From Girardinichthys multiradiatus (taxonomy: Eukaryota > Chordata > Actinopteri > Cyprinodontiformes > Goodeidae), in NCBI RefSeq assembly GCF_021462225.1, contig NC_061804.1, positions 42,719,975-42,783,974 on the forward strand: a stretch of 64,000 nucleotides of DNA, given 5' to 3'. The position numbers and the translations under genes are program-made. Below, piece after piece: positions 37,501-49,500 of the stretch (position 1 is its first letter; the number at the start of each line of letters is the position of its first letter). The notes beneath the pieces were generated by a model. The model ran no database searches. It saw nothing but the letters and a program-made list of their open reading frames with translations, and was not told where the DNA came from.

Positions 37501-40500
37501 GGAAATGGAAAGATGAACTTCCTAAAACATCCTCAGTCTCATTTTAAATTAGTTTGACAAACCTCGTTTTGTTTTTACTCAAAATACACATATCTACATC
37601 TACATTTGATAACTAGGTTCATTTACAATGTATATAATTGTATTGCAATCTGCCTGTATTATCGGACTGAATTGACTTTTTGTGCCTTAAGACATTTGGT
37701 GATTTATAAATGAACTGAATTGAAATGAAATGGGGTGCACAGTAGTGCAGTTGGTAGCACTGTTGCCTTGAAGTAAGAAGGTCCTGGGTTCAACTCCTGG
37801 CTGGGGGTCTTTCTGCATGGAGTTTGTATGTTCTCCCCGTGCGTGCATGGGTTCTCACCGGGTACTCCGGCTTCCCCCCACAGTCTAAAAACATGACTGT
37901 TAGGGTAACTGGTCTCTCTAAATTGCCTTTAGGTGTGAATGAATGTGTGCATGGTTGTTTGTCCTGTGTGTGTGTTGCCCTGCGATGGATTGGCGACCTG
38001 TCCAGGGTGTACCCTGTCTCTCTCCCGCAGACTGCTGGAGATAGGCACCAGCTCTCCCTGTGACCCACTATGGAATAAGCGGTATAGAAAATGAATGAAT
38101 GAATTGAAATGGGTAGAATCCTTCTGTGCTTCTTTCTTTTCTGCATATTTAAGTGTTAACTGCTTATCTGTGGATTAAATTTCCCAGTTCTATCAATGCC
38201 CCCAAATCTTCGGATCATTTTCAGCAAAATCAGTATGTCAAACTGCCATCACTTGGAACTACTTTGCATGCCGAGGTGGGTGAATTTTCATCAGTGTCTG
38301 CATACTATCCCATGGGCATAGTGTTATTGGGTCATTGCTTCAAATTTTAGTAGCACCTGTAGAAATGGTATATGAAGTATATCATAATGAATGTTATATG
38401 AAGTATGTGAAGTATATGTGTGGTTTTAGAGTGATGACATTCATGCACTTTTTCACGATGTCCCAAAGATCCGTAGTGTACTGGCTTAGCTGGTCATCAT
38501 ATTCTTTACAGTGTCACATCCATAGGAATTTGATACAACGGCAGAAACGGAATATTGTGACAGGTATTGTGTTGGATTCTTCAGTTTAGTTCACCTTTTC
38601 TTTATTTACGTTCAACTGATGATTCAGTAAATCTAGTTTATTTTTATGTTCTTTTTCTGAAAAAATACAAATGAAAATGCAACTTGTGCTAAAATCTCTT
38701 TACGCTGACTCTACATTGGATTGCGTGTACTTTAGTTTTCTTCGTTCAGAACATTTATCAGTTAGCCATATTTAGGCTAGATGTTAGATTCAAAACTTCT
38801 GATAAATAGTTGAAAGCGAGTTGATGTGAAGCAACACAACGCTGTTCAGAAGTGCAGCACATGTGAATCATTACTTACCTCTCTGTCCCAATGACAGTTT
38901 TCTCCAACATTCGCTGTGTTGTAAGCAATTTCACAGCCTATCTAGCTTTTGGCTTGCCCCCCAAAAATTTAATAGCCAACATTCACACATACACACACAC
39001 ACACACACACAGACGCAGCACATTTATCACACACCTCTTAATTACATCTGCTCGTACCTTGTCCAGAATGCTAAGTAGCTGTTGAGCAGAAAAACAGCGA
39101 AGCCTCAGAAATCTCAAGACCTCTCCCTGGTCATTAAAATTCAGTCCTTTGATCCTTCCTGCAGCTCTCCACCTCTGGTGGGAAAGAATCAGACGAGGAA
39201 CATAAAAGCCACAAGCTTGACTTCAGCTTTCACTTCAAATGGGAACACTGAGAATATTTCAATTAGGGCAACATGGAAATAACTACAGTTGACAAAATCT
39301 CCAAAGCTGAACCAATTAATTGAAACAGCTTGTTTATTTAGGTATGCCTGGTGGGAATTATTCAAATATGGTTAAAAGTTATTTTTTATTATTATTTTTA
39401 ATTTATAAATACATGTTTTTTAAAGATATACTTGTGCACAAAGATCTAAAAGTATATAGGTTATTAACTTGTATGTTGTTTTTACTTTTTATCCAATCAC
39501 AAGAAATGATCTGCTGTTCTTTACAAAAGTACTAGTTGGAAATAGGCTGAACTTATATAACGTATTTCCAGTCATACCAACCACTCAAAGCTTTTTACAC
39601 TAGAGCCACCCACATTCACCTGATCACACTCACAAACTCACATACATTCATACACCGACACTCTGATTGGTAATTAGCTTGGGGTTAAGTGCCTTGCCCA
39701 TGGGCACATCAACATGTGACCGTAGGAAGCTGGAATCAAATCATCGTAATATCCGTTAAATACCTTTAAACATTCATGTGTCATAACAACAAAGTTCAGT
39801 GTATTTTATTGGGATTTTATGTGATCAACTGACAACGCACTGCATAATTGTAAATCTTATACATACATAAATCTAACAAATGTGGTATGCATTTATATTC
39901 AGCCCCAAGAGTCAGTACTTTCTAGAACCACCTTTTGTTGCAGTGACAGTGGCAAGTCTTCTGGTATATGTATGCTAAATCTTTGCAGCTCTGACGGTAT
40001 GTTTAGTTACTCTTCTAACAGTTGCCCTGTTAGAAGAGTAACCTCTTCCCGCGCTCAAGTCTTTTGAAGCTTCATTCTTCTTTCTTCCATCAACTCTGTC
40101 CAGCTTCTTTGTCCCTCCAGAAGAACACATCCTGATGATGCATGATGCTGCAAACGCCATGTTTCACCATGGCTACGGTGAGTTTAGGGTGTTAGTTTAC
40201 CTCCACATAGCATTTTATAGCCAGGCCAACTACCCACACTACCTTCTTCCATGTTTGCTGTGTCCCCTGCATGGCATGTGGCAAACTGCAAACAGGACAT
40301 ACTATGATGTCTTTCAACAATGGATTTCTTCCTCAAACTCTTCCATAAGGCAAGATTTATTGAGTTGTCCTGTCAATAGATTTCCATACCTGAACCGAAA
40401 TCTGCTTTAAACGTCCTTTCTACTGGGTTTTGGTTAGGGGTAAAAGAGCAAAACAGGCAGATAACAATTGTACATTTATTTTATCTCGCTATTATGCACT

Positions 40501-43500
40501 ACATTGTGTTTGTCTATAACGATTAGGAATGGGTAGCTTTCACATTTGAATCAATATGGTACCGAAACTCTTTTGTCTTTGTGATGTATCAAGAGCCACG
40601 GTATCCATGGTAATGTCAGCATACCACCAAGAAGGACGAACCACATCCAACAGGATTAACTGTGGACGCAAGAGGAAGCTGTCTGAAAGGGATGTTCGGG
40701 TGCTAACCCGGATTGTATCCAAAAAACAGAAAACCACGGCTGCCCAAATCACGGCAGAATTAAATGTGCACCTCAACTCTCCTGTTTCCACCAGAACTGT
40801 CCAACGGGAGCTCCACAGGGTCAATATACACGGCCAGGCTTCTATAGCCAAACCTTTGGTCACTTATGCCAATGCCACACGTCGGTTTCAATGGTGCAAG
40901 GAGCGCAAATCTTGGGCTGTGGTCAATATGAAACATGTATTGTTCTCTGATGAGTCCACCTTTACTGTTTTCCCCACATCCGGGAGAGTTACGGTGTGGA
41001 GAAGCCCCAAAGAAGCGTACCACCCAGACTGTTGCATGCCCAGAGTGAAGCACGGGGGTGGATCAGTGATGGTTTGGGCTGCCAAATCATGGCAATCCCT
41101 TGGCCCAATACTTGTGCTAGATGGGCGCATCACTGCCAAGGACTACCGAACCATTCTTGAGGACCATGTGCATCCAATGGTTCAAACATTGTATCCTGAA
41201 GGCGGTGCCGTGTATCAGGATGACAATGCACCAATACACACAGCAAGACTGGTGAAAGATTGGTTTGATGAACATGAAAGTGAAGTTGAACATCTCCCAT
41301 GGCCTGCACAGTCACCAGTCAGGAAATGTTTACCTCCACCAGTATCACGTAGTGACCTGGCCACTATCCTGCAAGAAGAATGGCTTAAAATCCCTCTGAC
41401 CACTGTGCAGGACTTGTATATGTCATTCCCAAGACAAATTGATGCTGTATTGGCCGCAAAAGGAGGCCCTACACCATACTAATAAATTATTGTGGTCTAA
41501 AACCAGGTGTTTCAGTTTCATTGTCCAACCCCTGTAAGTACACACACACTCAGAAAAACAGTATATAAATGGCTGGGCCCATGGTTTCCTCTGACTGCAG
41601 GGCGTTTGAGCTGTCTACATATTCAACAGAACATTCTTGCGGGAAAAAAAAAACTCTGAAATGTTTATTTTCTGCCTACTGGATTTATATATATGAATAT
41701 CTCTTTTTTTATTTATCTTTAACTGTCTCTCCATCTTTCTGTCTCTTTATCACATCTTTATGTTTCTGTCTTTTTCCATCGTTTTCTTTCTTTCTTTTCT
41801 CTATCCATCATGTATGTATTTAATTACCAGTCTTATAGATCCAGGGGGATAATTTCACCTCCGACAGCCAGGCCAGGTCAAAAACTTTTATTCGGTGGTG
41901 ACTGGACTTTAGCTGCGTGTCAGAGGCGGGGCGAGAAACACTCAGTCATAGTTACTACGGCCGTTTACCCGCGCTTCACTGAATTTCTTCACTTTGACAT
42001 TCAGAGCATTGGACAGAAATCACATGGCGTGAACACCCACCTTGGTTTATTTTGTGTACTTCTACCTTCGCCATATGTACCAGGAGTAGGAGAGTTAGCA
42101 GCTGCTGCTGCTCGCAGGAGAGGAAGTGCTGCCATCAAAACTAAATTTGGCGCTTTTTAAAACCGCAGATATCCTTGCCTACTTTCTAGGTTTTAGCGGC
42201 ATGTTTTCCTGTCCGCTGTCAGGAACTTGTGTTCACCTGTGCGAGCGTACGTAAATCAGTGTGTAAGCGTCAGCGTTGGTGGCACAGAGTATGAGGAGTG
42301 TGTTTTTGTCTAGTTTTTGTCAAGTTTGGCCATAGAAAGTAGAGTAGCGCCGACGCAGGACACGTGATCTATTAAAATGAATGACATTAACTGTTAGAAA
42401 AAATACTATTACTACATGCTGTGATCCTCTTGGGGGGCGGGCGGTCTGGTTGGCGGGACGGGGCGCCCCCCTTGAATAGTGGTGGGGGAAACGCTGCAGG
42501 AGCTTCCTCAGATTAGAAGCATTCCCGTCGCTGGTTTTGCACACTGCATCACAAATATTGCGGCGAGCGTAATCTGCATTGCATTTTAGAAAGTAGAGCC
42601 ATACTTTGAAGCGCTTTCTATCAGCCATGTTTGCTTTGTTGACGGTACCAGAGGCTACTGACGTCATTACGCTCTTGTGCGTGCAATGCTGTGTTCATGT
42701 CCGGCATGGAAAATCGCCCACTCTTCCTCTCCCTCAGTGTCACAATGATGCGTTTAGGTACCGAAACATGGTACCGTTTGGTTTTACGTGAATCGATACT
42801 CGGCAGTACCGATGGAATTTGTTCATACCTATAAAAGTACCGAATTCGGTACCCATCCCTAATAACGATAAATACATTTTAAATGTAACAAAATGTGAAA
42901 CAATTATTTATACAGCACTGCATTCTTTCCTGGGGGTTTGAAGTCCAAAATTCTGAAAACTTAGTCTCTTCTTTCTCTTCTTCTTATCAGTCCTAATGCT
43001 GCTTCTTTTGTCATCATTTCATGCTTCTGTGCTTATTTTTTATTTGAAATATGTTATCCAACCTTTGTATTTCACACCTGCATAACTGAACTAATTCTAT
43101 CAAACAAAAACAGAACAGAAACATGATAATGACTGTTGAAGTCCCATTTCAGGTGCACTTATTAAACATGTTGGGATTAATGGGAGTCACATGGTTTTGG
43201 AAAACAAATTTTAAAAGGCCTTTTTACTGAGCTGTGAAAGGGATCTGGAGGTGAAGTTATTATCAGCTCTCTGTTGTGTTGGCTTTTCATCCCAGCCAAC
43301 GTCCTGCTGCTCAGTATTCTGAGCACAAACATTCTGGTTTTAGAGATATGACATTTAGTCCCAATCACTTGTAATGGATGCATTAACACACCATCACACT
43401 CTCACACCCAAGCACACTAAAGTAATGATGCACAATTTTGCGGTTGCCAGGAAACGGATTCTGGAGTTTACACCTGCCTGGCTTCCAGCTCCAGTGGAGA

Positions 43501-46500
43501 GACGAGTTGGAGTGGAGTGCTCACAGTCAAAGGTAAATTGTCTCTGTGTGATTTAATTCCATGCAAATGGTAGCTCCTAAGAGGCAGTATGCAAACACAG
43601 AATTATTGTCAAACCTTAAATGGAATAAAGTTGGAATACTGATGAAAATGCACCTGAAAGTGAGAAATTTGTATGTGTGCTATGAAATGTTGGTTTAATG
43701 CAGACAGAATGAATTCAAGATAGTTTATATTTTGTCTCATCTCATTCTTCTTCTTTGGTGATATAACCCTGTATTGTATTTTAGGTGGACTCAATAAAGT
43801 TTTTCAACTTAGTGAGGATGGTTTACCATGACTTGTACAGGTCCTACTCAAAATATTAGCATATTGTGATAAAGTTCATTATTTTCCATAATGTCATGAT
43901 GAAAATTTAACATTCATATATTTTAGATTCATTGCACACTAACTGAAATATTTCAGGTCTTTTATTGTCTTAATACAGATGATTTTGGCATACAGCTCAT
44001 GAAAACCCAAAATTCCTATCTCACAAAATTAGCATATTTCATCCGACCAATAAAAGAAAAGTGTTTTTAATACAAAAAACGTCAACCTTCATATAATCAT
44101 GTACAGTTATGCACTCAATACTTGGTCAGGAATCCTTTTGCAGAAATGACTGCTTCAATGCGGCGTGGCATGGAGGCAATCAGCCTGTGGCACTGATGAG
44201 GTCTTATGGAGGCCCAGGATGCTTCGATAGCGGCCTTTAGCTCATCCAGAGTGTTGGGTCTTGAGTCTCTCAACGTTCTCTTCACAATATCCCACAGATT
44301 CTCTATGAGGTTCAGGTCAGGAGAGTTGGCAGGCCAATTGAGCACAGTGATACCATGGTCAGTAAACCATTTACCAGTGGTTTTGGCACTGTGAGCAGGT
44401 GCCAGGTCGTGCTGAAAAATGAAATCTTCATCTCCATAAAGCTTTTCAGCAGATGGAAGCATGAAGTGCTCCAAAATCTCCTGATAGCTAGCTACATTGA
44501 CCCTGCCCTTGATAAAACACAGTGGACCAACACCAGCAGCTGACACGGCACCCCAGACCATCACTGACTGTGGGTACTTGACACTGGACTTCTGGCATTT
44601 TGGCATTTCCTTCTCCCCAGTCTTCCTCCAGACTCTGGCACCTTGATTTCTGAATGACATGCAGAATTTGCTTTCATCTGAAAAAAGTACTTTGGACCAC
44701 TGAGCAACAGTCCAGTGCTGCTTCTCTGTAGCCCAGGTCAGGCGCTTCTGCCGCTGTTTCTGGTTCAAAAGTGGCTTGACCTGGGGAATGCGGCACCTGT
44801 AGCCCATTTCCTGCACACGCCTGTGCACGGTGGCTCTGGATGTTTCTACTCCAGACTCAGTCCACTGCTTCCGCAGGTCCCCCAAGGTCTGGAATCAGCC
44901 CTTCTCCACAATCTTCCTCAGGGTCCGGTCACCTCTTCTCGTTGTGCAGCGTTTTCTGCCACACTTTTTCCTTCCCACAGACTTCCCACTGAGGTGCCTT
45001 GATACAGCACTCTGGGAACAGCCTATTCGTTCAGAAATATCTTTCTGTGTCTTACCCTCTTGCTTGAGGGTGTCAATAGTGGCCTTCTGGACAGCAGTCA
45101 GGTCGGCAGTCTTACCCATGATTGGGGTTTTGAGTGATGAACCAGGCTGGGAGTTTTAAAGGCCTCAGGAATCTTTTGCAGGTGTTTAGAGTTAACTCGT
45201 TGATTCAGATGATTAGGTTCATAGCTCGTTTAGAGACCCTTTTAATGATATGCTAATTTTGTGAGATAGGAATTTTGGGTTTTCATGAGCTGTATGCCAA
45301 AATCATCCGTATTAAGACAATAAAAGACCTGAAATATTTCAGTTAGTGTGCAATGAATCTAAAATATATGAATGTTAAATTTTCATCATGACATTATGGA
45401 AAATAATGAACTTTATCACAATATGCTAATATTTTGAGAAGGACCTGTATAAACAGTTCAAAGATCTTGGTAATAAGAGATGAAGCATTTTGCTGCAAAC
45501 CTCCTAAAACATGCAAGAGAACAGAGCTGATGGATTTTGGCTGTAAATCTCTTTGGGGACAGGATGGGACAGCTCTAATGATTATCCAGAGTATCCACTC
45601 AGACTTGGCCCCTTGCCCTCAGTATATTGTGTATTTTGGGAGCATCATTCCAAAACATTTAAATATTTTTCTTCTAATATTTCCTGAGAAATTGGACATC
45701 CATTATCCATATTTACTCTTCAGAGAATATGCTCTGTCTCAGCATCTCATTAACAATTACTAACAGAAAATTGATACTAACAGAAAATTGGTATAAACAC
45801 ACCTGTCCTTGTCAGCTGGTGTTGACTCATTGTTGTCCTCATTTCACATCTACTAATGAACTTCTACCAAGAATGCTGCAGCCTCTGAAGTTCTAGATCT
45901 CTACATACATATTCTGGAGCCCTGGTTTCAGCTCAGCTCAGAGCACACCATTAGAATAAATATAAACTCTAATTTCAAAAACTGTAAGACATAAGGTTCT
46001 CTTCCTGGAAGAGAAGGTTGTCCTAATCCCAAACACCATAATCACATTTGCTCTTTTCCTTCACCGTGCAGAGAGCGCTGACCCATTGGTCACGCAGGCC
46101 ACAGAACCCTTCCAGCTGCCGGGCCCACCCCACAAACCCATTGTCACAGATGTGTCGAAGAACAGCGTCTCTCTAACCTGGCAACCCAACGCTCATGAGG
46201 GTGGAGCTGCTGTCACCTCCTACATCATCGAGGCCTTCAGGTGAGTTTATGGAAAACATTGAAATTTCAAATTAGATTCTCCACTTCTGAGCTGCTGCTT
46301 GTTTCTGGTCTTCACTAAGCGGTGAAGGATGTGTTCCAGTGTTTCCAGTTTGCCACTGTAGTGGTTTTAATGAAGTATTCCCTCAGTGGAACACCTAAAC
46401 TGCTTTACATAAGTAGATTATATTGGAGGAATCAAGGAATGTCAGGAAAACATGTCAATATAATCATCAGCCACATAGGAATGACTAAACATATCGGAAA

Positions 46501-49500
46501 GAACTCAGAAAAAATACAGTTCTCCCAATAAAAAGTTTGATGTCCAAGTTATCCTGTGTTATGCTCCTCAAAGGAGTTAAGTGCCGAGTCCTCAGAATCA
46601 CCTGAGGAGAAATCATGGCTGTATTAAACTTAGCTGAGCAGGATGGGGGGGGGCTCACCACACAGGGAGAGGCCTCTAGACGAAGATCAGCGGAGAAAAT
46701 AAATCCTTACTACTCCATGCAGAGGGAACTCTGGCTGAGATTAATCAGATGCAGATGTCCTCCGTGGCCCCTGGCAGGGAATAACGCAAACCGATTCTTT
46801 AGAAAGCAGATAGAAGGAACCGATGGAGTGTTTGCAATGAAACTTTATTCCCTCGGGTGCTGAGGTGGGTTGGTAGACACAGAGAAAAGCAACGATTGGA
46901 GTGTTTGTGATGGTGTTTTATTTTGATCTTTAAGATCATATGTTATAATTTTCCTCTGATGAGACTCTATTTCACTCCAACATCATATGAGTTTTACAAA
47001 GTCACACCACATCTAACTGAAAGGGCCTCCTGCATTTGTAGCGTGTGCTCATGAGTCCTTCTTGGTGTAGAGTAGCTGTAAGACTTCATCTGTAAGCTTA
47101 CTTGGAATAAGTTCACAGAGTAAAGGAGAGAGGAAGGATGCTGTGTCACCCATTAGGGGGAGGGCCACATAGTCCAGATCAAGCCCTCATTTCCTGTTGA
47201 CAGCATGGCTGTACTACAATCACTGGTCCATCACTCACTGAGATAGCAGATTGTTTCAGTTTTAGCAGGTCTTCTGAAAGCTCAGACCAAGTCTGAATGG
47301 AGAAAAAGTTGGATCACATCTATTTTTCACCTGAGAAGAAAAATTCAGAAAGTCAAAAATGCCCCTAACTGTCGTAAAATGTTCATTTGGATTGATAAAT
47401 TGTAAAGCTGCAGCTCACATCACTCCTGAACACAACATGAAGGTCTTCACACTGTGTGTCTTCACAATACAATACAATACAATAATACAACTGACAATGT
47501 ATTATATAGAAAAGTGGAAGAAACGGGCTCCTAGATCTTTTTACAAATATAACCATAAAGTCTGGTGTGTTACAGAACATTAATGGACAAAAAGCATCAT
47601 GAAGACCAAGAGACACGGCAGACAGGTCAGGGAGAAAGTTCTAGAGAAGTTTAAAGCAGTCAGGTTCTAAAACATATCCCAAGCTTTAAACATCGCAGAG
47701 AGGTCTGCTCAATCTATCCAAGACATGGATGTCCACCTAAATGAACAGGCCTGGCAAAGAGAGCACCAATCAGAGAAGCAACCACAAGGCCCGTTATAAC
47801 TCTGGAGGAGCTGCAGAGACCCAAAGCTCAGGCAGGAGAATCTGTTAACAGGACAACTAATAGTTGTGCACTCTACACATTAGACCTTTATGAAAAAGCC
47901 AGAAGAAATGCATTGATGAAAGAAAGTTTTAAGAAGTTGTAGTTTGCCATCAGGCTTGCAGGGAAGTCAGCAAGCATATGGAAGAAGGTGCTCTGATCAT
48001 ATGAGACCAAAGTTAAAGTTTTTGGCCTACAGGTCCTTCTCAAAATATTAGCATATTGTGATAAAGTTCATTATTTTCCATAATTTCATGATGAAAATTT
48101 AACATTCATATATTTTAGATTCATTGCACACTAACTGAAATATTTCAGGTCTTTTATTGTCTTAATACAGATGATTGTGGCATACAGCTCATGAAAACCC
48201 AAAATTCCTATCTCACAAAATTAGCATATTAAAAGGGTCTCTAAACGAGCTGGGAACGAGCACCTCAGTGGGAAGTCTGTGGGAAGGAAAAAGTGTGGCA
48301 GAAAACGCTGCACAACGAGAAGAGGTGACCGGACCCTGAGGAAGATTGTGGAGAAGGGCCGATTCCAGACCTTGGGGGACCTGCGGAAGCAGTGGACTGA
48401 GTCTGGAGTAGAAACATCCAGAGCTACCGTGCACAGGCGTGTGCAGGAAATGGGCTACAGGTGCCACATTCCCCAGGTCAAGCCACTTTTGAACCAGAAA
48501 CAGCGGCAGAAGCGCCAGACCTGGGCTACAGAGAAGCAGCACTGGACTGTTGCTCAGTGGTCCAAAGTACTTTTTTCGGATGAAAGCAAATTCTGCATGT
48601 CATTCGGAAATCAAGGTGCCAGAGTCTGGAGGAAGACTGGGGAGAAGGAAATGCCAAAATGCCAGAAGTCCAGTGTCAAGTACCCACAGTCAGTGATGGT
48701 CTGGGCTGCCGTGTCAGCTGCTGGTGTTGGTCCACTGTGTTTTATCAAGGGCAGGGTCAATGCAGCTAGCTATCAGGAGATTTTGGAGCACTTCATGCTT
48801 CCATCTGCTGAAAAGCTTTATGGAGATGAAGATTTCATTTTTCAGCACGACCTGGCACCTGCTCACAGTGCTAAAACCACTGGTAAATGGTTTACTGACC
48901 ATGGTATCACTGTGCTCAATTGGCCTGCCAACTCTCCTGACCTGAACCCCATAGAAAATCTGTGGGATATTGTGAAGAGAACGTTGAGAGACTCAAGACC
49001 CAACACGTTTTTTGTATTAAAAACACTTTTCTTTTAATGGTCGGATGAAATATGCTAATTTTGTGAGATAGGAATTTTGGGTTTTCATGAGCTGTATGCC
49101 AAAATCATCCGTATTAAGACAATAAAAGACATGAAATATTTCAGTTAGTGTGCAATGAATCTAAAATATATGAATGTTAAATTTTCATCATGAAATTATG
49201 GAAAATAATGAACTTTATCACAATATGCTAATATTTTGAGAAGGACCTGTAAATGCAATCACAGTTTCACCACTGTGATGTTTTTCTTCAACAGAGACAG
49301 GAAAGCTGGTCAGGTCTGATGGGTAGAGCTAAATACAAGACACTCCTGGAAGCAAATCTGTTAAATGCTGCAAAAGGCTTGAGCTACAGTACAATGGAAT
49401 GGTTTTCATTAAAGCATATTCATGTGTGAGAATGGCCCAGTCAAAGTCCACATGCAAATCCAATTGAAATGTGTTGTAGGATTTGAGAACTACTGTTACT

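Larger units (their letters stand above)
40524..42861 (-). mobile_element. hAT-type element (2.3 kb) with 8-bp target duplication, hosting a Tc1
   Basis: Starts TAGGAATGGGTA and ends TACCCATCCCTA, flanked on both sides by ATAACGAT (40516-40523 and 42862-42869), a perfect 8-bp duplication as made by hAT transposases. The right part encodes, on the minus strand, a BED zinc-finger-like N terminus. A Tc1 transposase sits in the left part. Confidence 0.88.
32913..43450 (+). other. robo3 intron within Ig5 (10.5 kb)
   Basis: Holds a possible regulatory block (33190-33420), a Tc1 fossil (33955-34440), two SINEs (34706, 37735), a MITE (35034-35767), another Tc1 fossil (39785-40440) and a hAT element with a Tc1 inside (40524-42861). 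Nothing definite in 35780-37660, 38100-39780 (apart from a CA tract at 38993-39010) and 42870-43450. Confidence 0.65.
43533..46071 (+). other. robo3 intron between Ig5 and FN3-1
   Basis: Mainly the full-length Tc1-like element 43838-45447. 43533-43835 and 45450-46071 have nothing recognisable. Confidence 0.7.
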
